From the NCBI GenBank assembly GCA_905233565.1, contig CAJOCL010000019.1, positions 1-42,747 of the forward strand: a stretch of DNA of 42,747 nucleotides, written 5' to 3'. Position 1 is the stretch's first letter. Each line of letters opens with the position of its first letter. This DNA comes from an uncultured Synergistales bacterium (GTDB lineage Bacteria; Synergistota; Synergistia; Synergistales; Aminobacteriaceae). Position numbers and translations under genes: made by a program. The notes below the pieces were generated by a model. The model searched no databases, had not been told where the DNA came from, and worked only from the letters and a program-made list of their open reading frames with translations. Positions 9,355 through 17,436 of this stretch are shown here, piece by piece.

Positions 9355-10292
9355 TACTTTTTGGCCTCCGTCATTTTAATCACAAACGGCCAGACTGCGA
9401 CAGTCCAGAGCGTGAGAACTACTCCCATAACAAAACGCCCGCCCTTAGCGCCGAACATTGAGCCGAGTAAATCATAAAGAAACTTATAATCCCCAGCAAA
9501 TGTCCACGCGATAAAGTAAACAGGAACAAGGCCGATAACAGCGAGGATTATTCCCCTGACGTTAAGCCCCGTTACGCTGAAGCCGATATACTTACGCTCT
9601 ATGAAACGCCCGGAAATAAATCCCGTCATTATTCCGACAGCGTAGAACGTATCAAGCATCATTCTGTCAGGGTCAACGAGTAATTTCCCGTCAACGTAAT
9701 CCATAGGGTAAGGCTTGAAGACCGTGTATATCACTCCGAGAACACAGAGAAGCAATCCTGCAATGAGGAACGAATTTTCACGCTCAGGACGATTCATGAT
9801 GAACGACGCAAGCCACACCGCGAAAAGCCCGGCCAATGTACCGCAAATTACGTCCTGAGGAGTGTGTACTCCAAGATACATGCGCGAGAACGCAACGAGA
9901 ATTATCAAGATTCCGCAGAGCCACGCGAAAAGCCGCGATTTCCTGCGCGTAAGGACAATAAGTCCGCCTAATATCGGCGATGCCCACATTGTATGACCGC
10001 TCGGAAATGAATAGCCAGTCGGCTTATGACCCGCAGGAATAATTCTCGAATCCCTGACAAAAGGACGGTAAGCACATGCCGTAACTTTCATTATTCCGTT
10101 CATAAACCTGCTCATACAAAGGGACATTATCATGAATAATCCTGCTTTCTTGCCTATACACCAGTATACGATGAACGGGACGAATAAAAGCCACGTTATA
10201 GCCGCATGTGAGAGCCAGTTTACAAACGGGGTTAATATGTCGCCGGTTGATTCGCGGAAATTCTGGAGCAATAACAGGATTTCAATGTCCAT
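9354..10292 (-). CDS. PAP2-superfamily membrane phosphatase (copy 2)
   Basis: The protein is 312 residues and a close paralogue of copy 1; both begin with MDIE, LL and LQN-like segments. The catalytic motifs are intact: KVTACAYRP, FPSGH and SRMYLGVHTPQD. Membrane segments flank them, and the C-terminal extension resembles copy 1. It is expected to act on membrane-bound phosphate esters such as undecaprenyl pyrophosphate or phosphatidate. Its ATG follows directly on the stop codon of a degenerate third copy (TAAATG, 10290-10295), so the tandem array arose by local duplication. Confidence 0.9.
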   Translation of the reverse strand: MDIEILLLLQNFRESTGDILTPFVNWLSHAAITWLLFVPFIVYWCIGKKAGLFMIMSLCMSRFMNGIMKVTACAYRPFVRDSRIIPAGHKPTGYSFPSGHTMWASPILGGLIVLTRRKSRLFAWLCGILIILVAFSRMYLGVHTPQDVICGTLAGLFAVWLASFIMNRPERENSFLIAGLLLCVLGVIYTVFKPYPMDYVDGKLLVDPDRMMLDTFYAVGIMTGFISGRFIERKYIGFSVTGLNVRGIILAVIGLVPVYFIAWTFAGDYKFLYDLLGSMFGAKGGRFVMGVVLTLWTVAVWPFVIKMTEAKK

Positions 10293-10453
10293 TTACTTTT
10301 TGCCCTGTGTCAGCCTTATAACGCAAGGCCATAAATACAAGGACGATAAGCACAGGCCGTCATCTTCACGAATCCGTTGAAAAACCAGCTTATACCCATT
10401 GAAGCGAGAAGAAAAAGTCTGTTCTTCACCCAAAGCAAATATGACATATCCAT
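10293..10453 (-). pseudogene. Remnant of a third PAP2 phosphatase gene
   Basis: On the minus strand from ATG 10453 the frame reads MDMSYLLW then VKNRLFLLASMGISWFFNGF and VKMTACAYRP. It matches the first 8 residues and then the YRP motif region of the two intact PAP2 proteins, with about 60 residues missing between. After YRP a further stretch of about 210 codons is gone and the frame changes: the next bases in another frame read LWPCVIRLTQGKK-stop, matching WPFVIKMTEAKK-stop at the end of copy 2. So two internal deletions, the second frame-disrupting, leave only the start, motif 1 and the C-terminal tail. The literal frame ends after 35-40 codons and cannot be an active phosphatase. Confidence 0.85.
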
Positions 10454-10459
10454 AATAAA

Positions 10460-11533
10460 TTAGTTTCTGCCTCCTGCTAATCTTATTCCGTAATCCATTG
10501 CGTTAATCAGGCTGAGATTATTCGCCTCTCCGCTTCCCGCAATGTCGTAAGCCGTTCCGTGATCCACGCTGACACGGATAATCGGCAATCCTAAAGTTAC
10601 ATTTATTCCCGCGACTGCTTCCCAGTGATGCTCTTCTTTATTATAGACAAAGCCTTTGACCTTTAACGGTATATGCCCCTGATCGTGATACATGACAACA
10701 ACAATGTCATACCATCCGCCGAGTGCCTTGCTGAAAACCGTATCGGGCGGAGTGGGCTTTTTGTCGGGAATGTTAATCCCCTCCCTCAATGCCTCGTCAA
10801 TAGCCGGCTGAATCTCGTCGATTTCCTCGCGTCCGAACATTCCGTTTTCGCCGCAGTGAGGATTTAACCCCGCAACGCCGATTTTAGGATTATCGATTCC
10901 GAGTGCTTTACAGGCATTGTTGCCGAGCCTTATGCAGTCGAGAACGCGCTCTTTTTTAACTCTGTCGCAGGCTTCGCGCAGTGATACGTGTGTTGAAACG
11001 TGAATGACGCGTAAATTTTCGTGTGCAAGCATCATCGCATACTTTTTAGTCTTCGTCTCGTCCGCGTAAATCTCCGTGTGTCCTGAATAATGATGACCGG
11101 CCATGTTTATGGCTTCTTTGCTGATTGCGTTTGTTATTGTCGCGTCAACTTCGTGATTCAATGCCATTCTTATTACTTTTACGACATATTGATACGCTGC
11201 TTCACCGCCCAGCTTAGTAGGGCCTACGTTAAAGGGCTTCGGATTTTCAGGGTCTCCGGGAATATCTGACGGCTTTATTAATCCCAAGTCGAAAACGTCA
11301 ATCGTTCCGAACTGAAATTTTGCGTCCTTAACGTCTTTTACGGGATTAATTTTAACGTCAATCCCTGAAACTTTCTTTGCGACTTTTGCGGCGTATTCCA
11401 TGCACGAGACATCACCGACAACTAACGGACGGCAGCGGTCATAAACTGTTTTATCCGCAAGAGCCTTGACCGTTATTTCCGGGCCGCTCCCGAAGGGGTC
11501 TCCCATGCTTATTCCTAATATAGGCTTATTCAT
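10460..11533 (-). CDS. pdxA2: PdxA2-like 4-phospho-D-threonate/erythronate dehydrogenase (PdxA family)
   Basis: The protein is 357 residues; the family is usually about 330. Family motifs are LGISMGDPFGSGPEI at the N-terminus, HYSGHTEIYAD near residue 145, GLNPHCGENGMFG near 220 and VVMYHDQGHIPLK near 277. The histidines in the last three are the divalent-metal ligands. PdxA oxidises 4-phosphohydroxythreonine in vitamin B6 synthesis. When it is encoded beside a DUF1537 kinase, as here (13685-14875), the known role is oxidation and decarboxylation of D-threonate- or D-erythronate-4-phosphate to dihydroxyacetone phosphate. The neighbours favour this catabolic role. The gap to the next gene upstream is 21 bases. 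Confidence 0.9.
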   Translation of the reverse strand: MNKPILGISMGDPFGSGPEITVKALADKTVYDRCRPLVVGDVSCMEYAAKVAKKVSGIDVKINPVKDVKDAKFQFGTIDVFDLGLIKPSDIPGDPENPKPFNVGPTKLGGEAAYQYVVKVIRMALNHEVDATITNAISKEAINMAGHHYSGHTEIYADETKTKKYAMMLAHENLRVIHVSTHVSLREACDRVKKERVLDCIRLGNNACKALGIDNPKIGVAGLNPHCGENGMFGREEIDEIQPAIDEALREGINIPDKKPTPPDTVFSKALGGWYDIVVVMYHDQGHIPLKVKGFVYNKEEHHWEAVAGINVTLGLPIIRVSVDHGTAYDIAGSGEANNLSLINAMDYGIRLAGGRN

Positions 11534-11554
11534 TATTATCCTTCCTTATTAATG

Positions 11555-12466
11555 TTAATGAAGGCCGTTAGCTTTGCACTGTTCTAACGTCTTTTTGAGG
11601 GCTTCCAGTCCTTCAGGCGTAATGCTGCTGAATGGTCTTCTACAAGGCCCTACGGGATCGCCGAGCAATCCTGCAGCCATTTTTACGATTGTGTTCGGAT
11701 TTCCGTACTTGAAACAGTTCCTGAATATTCTTATGCTGTCCTGAACTTTCTTTGCGCGTTCAATATCACCTGCTTTGAAGGCCTCGTAAATCTCCACCAT
11801 TGTACGCGGAAAAACGTTAGCACAGCCTGCAATACCGCCCTTGCCTCCGAACATCATGGCCGGAAGTATAAGAGAGTCATTGCCTGACAAGACGCTGAAA
11901 TCCTTGCCCTTAATCTCACTCGTAAGCTCTATATACTGCTTCATGTTGTCGAAATTTCCGCTTGAGTCCTTTGCGCCGAGAATATTCGGGACATCTTTGG
12001 CCAGTTTTGCAACTGTTGAAGGTGCCAATGCGTTCCCTGTTCTTGCAGGAATATTATAGAGAACTACGGGGATTTTGACGCTTTCCGCAACTGCCCTGTA
12101 ATGTGAATATAATTCGTCCTGTGATGCGGCCGCGAAATAAGGCACTATAACCGAAAGAATATCAGCCCCGATCTCTTCAGCCTCTTTGCTGAGAGTTATT
12201 GTTTCCTTAGTTGTCGGGCAGCCCGTACCTGCATAGACCGGGACGCGCCCTTTTGTCTCGTCAACAACTGCTTTAAGTACGCTGATTTTTTCCTTGTGGC
12301 TCAATGCGTAAGCCTCGCCGTTAGTTCCGAGCGCGAAAACTCCCGAAACTCCCGCGTCAATCATCCTGTTCACCTGATGACGTAATTCGGCCTCGTTAAT
12401 GCTCTCATCGTCATACATAGGCGTTAAAACGGGCGGTATTATTCCTTTTATTTCAGGCATTTTCAT
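11555..12466 (-). CDS. Dihydrodipicolinate-synthase-family aldolase/lyase
   Basis: The protein is 303 residues, the normal size of the DapA/NAL superfamily of class I (Schiff-base) aldolases. It shows FALGTNGEAYAL (pyruvate-binding loop) near residue 45, IVPYFAA near 132 with the catalytic Tyr, YNIPARTG near 138 with the carboxylate-binding Arg, and the Schiff-base Lys in LGAKDSSG near 165. True lysine-synthesis DapA usually has GTTGE rather than GTNGE. Together with the catabolic neighbours this suggests a lyase for a 2-keto sugar acid or a hydroxy-oxo-acid rather than DapA itself. It sits 10 bases after the alcohol dehydrogenase gene in the operon. Confidence 0.85.
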   Translation of the reverse strand: MKMPEIKGIIPPVLTPMYDDESINEAELRHQVNRMIDAGVSGVFALGTNGEAYALSHKEKISVLKAVVDETKGRVPVYAGTGCPTTKETITLSKEAEEIGADILSVIVPYFAAASQDELYSHYRAVAESVKIPVVLYNIPARTGNALAPSTVAKLAKDVPNILGAKDSSGNFDNMKQYIELTSEIKGKDFSVLSGNDSLILPAMMFGGKGGIAGCANVFPRTMVEIYEAFKAGDIERAKKVQDSIRIFRNCFKYGNPNTIVKMAAGLLGDPVGPCRRPFSSITPEGLEALKKTLEQCKANGLH

Positions 12467-12476
12467 TATCTCCTTT

Positions 12477-13631
12477 CTACATTATCTGACTGTAAATCAT
12501 TCTTGCATCTTCGGGCGTAACTTTCCTTTTGTTGTTGACGAGGAGGCGTGTTACTTCCATTCCTGAAGCAACAAGACTGTCTAAATCGCTCTCAGGGACG
12601 TTCCATTCTTTAAGGCTCTTTGGAATGTCCAAGTGTTCGACCATTTCGCCGAGACGTTCAATAACTGCCCTGCTCTTTGACTCTTCAGTTGAAGCGTTCC
12701 CATTCATGCACCTGTCATAAACCTGAGCGAGTAAGCCTCTTATTTCAGGCTCATTGAATTTCATTACGGGTACTAAGAGAATTGCATTTGATACGCCGTG
12801 AGCGATGTGATACTTTCCGCCTAACGGGTAACTGAGCGCGTGAACTGCCGTTGTTCCTGAGGCCGTAATTGCGACACCGCCGTAAAAACTCCCTATCTGC
12901 ATATTTAATTTATCCTGCATTGCGTCAGGGTCATCACAGGCTTTAATGAGGCTCTTCATGATTAATTCAAGCCCTGAAAGCGCAAAAGTATCACTGAACG
13001 GGTTAGCTTTGTTGCTTGTGAAACACTCTATGCAGTGTGCAAGAGCGTCAATGCCTGTAGCGGCTGCAATTTTTCTGGGAAGTTTTTTAATCATTACTGC
13101 GTCAAGAATTACATAATCAGAAATCATGGCATTATTGACGATTCCGACTTTTAACTGTTTTTCGGGGACTGCGACGATTGCGTTAGGTGTTGCCTCCGAA
13201 CCTGTTCCGGCTGTTGTAGGAACCATTAAAGTTTTGACGTACTTGTGAGCTTTTTTCGGGTCGTCGAGTAAGTCTTTGATCCCGTAATCGTCAGTCATTA
13301 AGACGCTTGCCAGCTTTGCCGTGTCCATGACGCTTCCGCCGCCGACTGCGAGAATGAAATCTGCTCCGTATTCCCTGCACTGGTCAACAAGTTTCTGAGC
13401 CTGTCCGTAACTTGGTTCGGGCGGTAAATCATTCAGAATGACATAATCAACGCCCGATTTTTTGACGTATTCCAACGGGAAATCAAGAAGTCCTGCACCC
13501 TGAATCCCCTTATCCGTGAAGACTGCGAGTTTTTTCACTTTTTCTGATGATAAGACATCGGGAATGTTGCTTAATGAGTTTTCACCGCCGAAAACTGTAT
13601 TCGGCATTCCTAATGTGTATTTTGTGAGCAT
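12477..13631 (-). CDS. Iron-containing (group III) alcohol dehydrogenase
   Basis: I chose the ATG at 13629-13631, preceded on the minus strand by AAAGGCAGG; a frame 11 codons longer (to 13664) is possible. The protein is 384 residues. Family motifs are AVGGGSVMDTAK near residue 87, VPTTAGTGSEAT near 130, and the metal-binding region GIDALAHCIE near 185 with the later AHGVSNAILL near 261 (Asp and His ligands). These enzymes use NAD(P) and Fe or Zn to interconvert alcohols and aldehydes or ketones. In this operon it probably oxidises a hydroxy-acid to a semialdehyde or keto-acid. The gene lies between the kinase and the DapA-like aldolase. Confidence 0.9.
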   Translation of the reverse strand: MLTKYTLGMPNTVFGGENSLSNIPDVLSSEKVKKLAVFTDKGIQGAGLLDFPLEYVKKSGVDYVILNDLPPEPSYGQAQKLVDQCREYGADFILAVGGGSVMDTAKLASVLMTDDYGIKDLLDDPKKAHKYVKTLMVPTTAGTGSEATPNAIVAVPEKQLKVGIVNNAMISDYVILDAVMIKKLPRKIAAATGIDALAHCIECFTSNKANPFSDTFALSGLELIMKSLIKACDDPDAMQDKLNMQIGSFYGGVAITASGTTAVHALSYPLGGKYHIAHGVSNAILLVPVMKFNEPEIRGLLAQVYDRCMNGNASTEESKSRAVIERLGEMVEHLDIPKSLKEWNVPESDLDSLVASGMEVTRLLVNNKRKVTPEDARMIYSQIM

Positions 13632-13684
13632 TTTATAACCTGCCTTTCTATTTTGCTGAATCAAGTATAATGCTTTTTGCCGTG

Positions 13685-14875
13685 TTATTTTATTTTTTCA
13701 GCAAGTTTAACAAGTAACTCTTTTTCTCCGAAACCGCCAGATTTCGTCATAATATAATAACTCTTAGCATTATATGTAAAACTCGTCAAAACTACCCCTT
13801 TTTCAACTTCAAACATCGGGACAAGCTCATGAACTCCGACAGCCTGCATAAGTGCGAGAAGCGTATCGCCACCGACACATATTAATCTCGCGTCAAGTCC
13901 CCCGTCAATTATTGCCTTCGCTGCTCCCGTAACTGAACGCGAAATATTCAGCCTCACTTCATCGGGCGTTAAATTATTTTCACGTATGTATTTATTCGTT
14001 TGTGATATTTCGTTTGGGTTATTAGCATCAAGTATTGAGTTACAGCCTGAAATTTCAGAAAGCCATTTTTCAGCGGCATCTATACATTCAGGACTTCCCG
14101 GCCATGAAGGATTTAACTTTTCTTTAACGCTCAGTGATACATATTTGAAGCCGTTATCCCTCGCATATTCAACCTGAGAGCGTGTTACTGGGTTGACCGA
14201 ACCGCATATCATGAAGAGTTTTTCAGGCATTTCAGGAACTGCCGAACTTTTCCCGTGATAGCCCAGAAAATGAGCCAAGACCCCCGCGAATCCTGCACAG
14301 CCGGCAGTCAGTTTTAAGCCCTTATGCCCGAGATGCCCGGCAATCTCAATCATTTCTGAATCAGTCTCAGCGTCATAAACATGTATTCCCTTTTTATCCG
14401 TCTGAGAAGCTATAATCTCTCTTACATCCGAAAATTTAACCGGCTCAAAAGGATCCTTGCCGAACATGCTTTCTGCAACGGGTACGCCGTCAATATAATG
14501 TATTCCGTTCCTCGTAACCCGTCTCATTGCCGGAAATGCAGGAATGAATGACATCTCCTCAAGCCCTAGCGCGTCCATTGCTCCGGCTAATTCACTTCCG
14601 ATATTTCCCCTCAATCCTGAGTCTGTTTTTTTATAGATATATGGGATATTGTTATTCTTCGCGCGTAATACTATGTCGTATACAGTTTTATATGCCGCTT
14701 CTGGGGAAATGTGTCTTGTTTCTGCGTCAAATATCAATACTTGAAGGTCTTCTGCTTTCTTTATGTCGTAATCATTTTCCGTAACTACGAGAGTTTTTGC
14801 GCCAAGTGAAGAAAACTGTACTCCTGCGTCCAAAGCTCCCGTAAAATCATCTGCTATGATTAATAGTTGAGGCAT
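13685..14875 (-). CDS. Four-carbon acid-sugar kinase family protein (DUF1537, D-threonate/erythronate kinase-like)
   Basis: The protein is 396 residues. The N-terminal LLIIADDFTGALDAGVQF motif and the C-terminal CVGGDTLLALMQAVG glycine-rich segment are hallmarks of the DUF1537 kinase family, which phosphorylates the 4-hydroxyl of D-threonate, D-erythronate and related acids using ATP. YKKTDSGLRGNIG near residue 82 is also typical. It is the first gene of the minus-strand operon. The product, a 4-phospho acid, would feed the PdxA2-like dehydrogenase at 10460-11533. Which acid is used cannot be read from sequence. AAGGA lies 15 bases upstream of the ATG, which is rather far. Confidence 0.88.
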   Translation of the reverse strand: MPQLLIIADDFTGALDAGVQFSSLGAKTLVVTENDYDIKKAEDLQVLIFDAETRHISPEAAYKTVYDIVLRAKNNNIPYIYKKTDSGLRGNIGSELAGAMDALGLEEMSFIPAFPAMRRVTRNGIHYIDGVPVAESMFGKDPFEPVKFSDVREIIASQTDKKGIHVYDAETDSEMIEIAGHLGHKGLKLTAGCAGFAGVLAHFLGYHGKSSAVPEMPEKLFMICGSVNPVTRSQVEYARDNGFKYVSLSVKEKLNPSWPGSPECIDAAEKWLSEISGCNSILDANNPNEISQTNKYIRENNLTPDEVRLNISRSVTGAAKAIIDGGLDARLICVGGDTLLALMQAVGVHELVPMFEVEKGVVLTSFTYNAKSYYIMTKSGGFGEKELLVKLAEKIK

Positions 14876-15126
14876 TATTATTCACTGCAATCCTTATAAC
14901 AAAATTCTCGAACATCAAAAATTTATCAGAATTTCTTTCATAGTAAATCAGCAATATTAACAATATTTTCTGCGTGAACGTCATCAAAATTTCGTGAAAG
15001 TTATCTTTTAGGTATTGTTATTATTTTCATATAGTGAAATAATCATAAATCTCAACACGGGAAATAATATTTTTTCCATTGAGATTATATTACAACAAAA
15101 ATTTTTAATTCGGAGGCGTTTTATTC
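14876..15126. promoter_or_regulatory. Divergent AT-rich intergenic region with two inverted repeats
   Basis: This 251-base region separates the minus-strand operon from the secreted protein at 15127. Two inverted repeats are visible. ATTATTTTCA and TGAAATAAT (15020-15043) are interrupted by 5 bases. AATCTCAA (15048-15055) pairs with TTGAGATT (15079-15086) and extends inward through GGAAA and TTTCC. They could be operators, or a hairpin in the leader of the gene at 15127. I see no convincing full promoter; TGTTATAAG on the minus strand at 14893-14901 resembles an extended -10 but is very close to the start. Confidence 0.45.
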
Positions 15127-15567
15127 ATGAAACGTTTAGCAGTAATCGTAACACTCATCGCGTTATTGGCGGCCTCAACGGCATTCGCGGAGGTCAAGGA
15201 TTTCGGGAAATTCACGCTTGACGTTCCGGCAGGCTGGACATCAGCTCAGGAAGGCCCGACAGCAACCATCACGAAGGACGACAAAACGGCAGCACTCACG
15301 ATAACCATAATGCCCTCTGAAGGTGCATCAGCAAAGGATCTTGCTACGGCATTTACTGAAGAGTTCAAGAAGAGCTTCAAGACAGTCGGAACACCTGAGG
15401 CAGACGCTGACGGCGACTACTCATGGGACATGAAGAACGAAAACGGCGTGAACACAAAGGCAATGCTTCATGTTGAGGGCGGAGACTGCATGCTCGTAAC
15501 AATGACGGGTCTTGAGACTGCAGGCGAGGAAATCGGAAACATTCTCGGAACGTTAAAAGACAAATAA
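15127..15567 (+). CDS. Small secreted protein, PsbP/DUF1795-like
   Basis: The start is ATG 15127, preceded by CGGAGG (15112-15117). The protein is 146 residues with a clear Sec signal peptide (MKRLAVIVTLIALLAASTAFA, cut after AFA). The mature part begins DFGKFTLDVPAGWT and continues with TITIMPSEGASAKDLATAF, a layout seen in small PsbP-like or DUF1795 domains (a beta-sheet protein with a PxGW motif near the start). A periplasmic or extracellular location is expected; the function is unknown. It stands alone, with a long hairpin terminator right after it. Confidence 0.7.
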   Translation: MKRLAVIVTLIALLAASTAFAEVKDFGKFTLDVPAGWTSAQEGPTATITKDDKTAALTITIMPSEGASAKDLATAFTEEFKKSFKTVGTPEADADGDYSWDMKNENGVNTKAMLHVEGGDCMLVTMTGLETAGEEIGNILGTLKDK

Positions 15568-15581
15568 AGCGTAAACATCTC

Positions 15582-15625
15582 AATAACTCCTCTGCTCAAT
15601 CTCCGGGCAGGGGAGTTATTTTTGT
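15582..15625. terminator. Long bidirectional terminator enclosing the mpg stop codon
   Basis: A 14-bp stem with one G-T pair joins AATAACTCCTCTGC (15582-15595) to GCAGGGGAGTTATT (15607-15620). It is followed by a T-run on the plus strand; the minus-strand tail is only mildly T-rich. The loop contains the TGA stop of the converging glycosylase gene (15596-15598), so the last codons of that gene form one arm. Confidence 0.88.
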
Positions 15626-16180
15626 GTAATAACGCCACTTGAAATTCCTGCACTCTTCAGCATAATCTATATTAATCCGTTCAGATGTCATAATGTCAAG
15701 ATCATTTCTGCCGTCATCAAGAATATAAAGCTCATCACAGCAAAGGTCAGCACCGTAATGACGCTTATTAATTCCCATTGATTCGCATAATTTGCCCGGA
15801 CCGCTGCAGAGATTGACGCGCTTTTTTGTCCTGCGCCTTTTAATCATAATTTCAATACCTTCAAGAGGCTCAAGGGAACGTATCAAAACGGCTTCAGGCT
15901 TGCCCTCAAAATTTGCAGTAACGTTGAAGCAGTAATACATTCCGTAAATCATGTAGACATAAGATAATCCGCCCTCATGGAACATTATTTCAGTCCTTGA
16001 AGTTCTTTTGTTGTTGTAGCTGTGAGCTGCTTTGTCCTCAGGCCCCTTGTATGCTTCAGTCTCGGTAATAATTCCTGAAGTTAAGCCGTCATGAGAGTTG
16101 TGAACTAATACTTTTCCGATTAAGTCATGAGCAACTAAACAGGCATCACGGAGATAAAAATCACGGTCTAACTTTTTCAT
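15596..16180 (-). CDS. mpg: 3-methyladenine DNA glycosylase (AAG/MPG family)
   Basis: The protein is 194 residues, the normal bacterial length. It excises alkylated purines such as 3-methyladenine and hypoxanthine to start base-excision repair. Diagnostic parts are the catalytic glutamate in IITETEAYKGPEDKAAHS near residue 40, the base-flipping pocket YVYMIYGMYYCFNVT near 80, and LCSGPGKLCESMGI near 123. The ATG at 16178-16180 lacks any upstream Shine-Dalgarno sequence; AT-rich -10-like boxes lie within 20 bases, so the message may be nearly leaderless. It is divergent from the glycosyltransferase gene with only 37 bases between them. Confidence 0.93.
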   Translation of the reverse strand: MKKLDRDFYLRDACLVAHDLIGKVLVHNSHDGLTSGIITETEAYKGPEDKAAHSYNNKRTSRTEIMFHEGGLSYVYMIYGMYYCFNVTANFEGKPEAVLIRSLEPLEGIEIMIKRRRTKKRVNLCSGPGKLCESMGINKRHYGADLCCDELYILDDGRNDLDIMTSERINIDYAEECRNFKWRYYTKITPLPGD

Positions 16181-16217
16181 AATGATATTATAATTTATAA
16201 AAGGAGAATGATTTTAA

Positions 16218-17381
16218 TTGAAAAAATTTGTACTTGCAGGGACGTTTTTAACACATTATATGCTGAGTTTATTTCAGAAATTTGCGGATATGCCTGACTT
16301 AGACTGCAAATTCATAGCTACAATACCATTCAGCGAAACGATGCTGAAGTGGGGTGTCCCCGATACGAATCAGCTTCCCTTTGTAGTAAGAGCCTATGAA
16401 AGCAAAGAATCGGAATCACTTGCACACAGGCTTATTGATGAGGCTGATTATGTTGCAGCCAGCGGAATACCCGTTAATTTCATAAGCAGCAGATTAAAGC
16501 TGGGCCGTTTAACCTTCATGCACTCTGAACGATTCTTCAAGGGGCCGTTATGGAAAGATGCAGTACGTTATCTGAAATATAATATTTTTCACGGCGGAAG
16601 ATCTCAGGGCAGGGATAAAAAATCAAAATTCTATCTTTTAAGCACAGGTGCTTTTGCCGCGTGGGATTACAGAATTTGCGGACTTTTCAAGGACAAAGCA
16701 TATAAATGGGGATATTTGCCGGAACTGAAAAAATATGATAACGTTTACGGGCTTATATCAAACAAAAAGAAATATAAAATATTATGGGCAGGAAGATATA
16801 TCGACTGGAAACACCCCGAAATTGCCGTTATGCTCGCAAAAAATCTGAGTGATATGGGAATTGAATTCACAATGAAGATTGCCGGCGGAGGCGAATTGAA
16901 AGACATTCTTTCAGGAATGATAAACGCTTACGGCCTTAATGATTTTGTTGACATAAATACGAGTGCCGGACTTACTCCCGAACAAATACGCAAAGAAATG
17001 GAAGAGTCTCAGATATTCCTGTTTACTTCTGACAGGGGCGAAGGCTGGGGAGCTGTACTCAATGAAGCCATGAACAGCGGATGTGCTGTTGTTGCCGGCG
17101 AAAAAATAGGGGCAGTTCCGTATTTATTGAAACACGGGAAAAACGGCTTAATATTCCGTGACAAAGATGTGAAAGATCTGACTGAAAAAGTTTTATCACT
17201 CCTCAGAAAACCTGAAATGATTCCCGTACTTGGCAGAAATGCCTATGAAACTATAGCAAACGAATGGAATCCCGAAGTTGCCGCGAAAAGATTAATAAAA
17301 CTTTCAGAGGCTTTAATTGAAAGTGATGAACCTGTCAGCCTTTGGAAAGACGGACCGGGAAGCATTGCACCCATAATATAA
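16218..17381 (+). CDS. Glycosyltransferase family 4 protein
   Basis: The start is TTG 16218, with AAAGGAG ending 11 bases upstream; an ATG at 16208 is in another frame. The protein is 387 residues. The C-terminal half has the GT-B fold signatures of GT4 enzymes: ILWAGRYIDWKHPEIAV near residue 190, KIAGGGE near 222 and DRGEGWGAVLNEAMNSGCAVV near 273, whose acidic residue contacts the donor sugar nucleotide. The N-terminal half is less conserved and should bind the acceptor. It probably acts at the cytoplasmic face in envelope polysaccharide or LPS synthesis; donor and acceptor are unknown. No other polysaccharide genes are adjacent. A stem-loop terminator follows. Confidence 0.85.
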   Translation: MKKFVLAGTFLTHYMLSLFQKFADMPDLDCKFIATIPFSETMLKWGVPDTNQLPFVVRAYESKESESLAHRLIDEADYVAASGIPVNFISSRLKLGRLTFMHSERFFKGPLWKDAVRYLKYNIFHGGRSQGRDKKSKFYLLSTGAFAAWDYRICGLFKDKAYKWGYLPELKKYDNVYGLISNKKKYKILWAGRYIDWKHPEIAVMLAKNLSDMGIEFTMKIAGGGELKDILSGMINAYGLNDFVDINTSAGLTPEQIRKEMEESQIFLFTSDRGEGWGAVLNEAMNSGCAVVAGEKIGAVPYLLKHGKNGLIFRDKDVKDLTEKVLSLLRKPEMIPVLGRNAYETIANEWNPEVAAKRLIKLSEALIESDEPVSLWKDGPGSIAPII

Positions 17382-17383
17382 TA

Positions 17384-17430
17384 ACCCCCTCCCCCGATTT
17401 TTGAGAATCGAGGAGAGGGGAAAATTTTTC
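17384..17430. terminator. Terminator between convergent GT4 and liv genes
   Basis: CCCCTC (17386-17391) pairs with GAGGGG (17415-17420), and GATT with AATC extends the stem around a short loop, with one mismatch and a bulge. AAAATTTTT follows on the plus strand. It sits between two genes transcribed towards each other. Confidence 0.7.
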
Positions 17431-17436
17431 AGCCTT

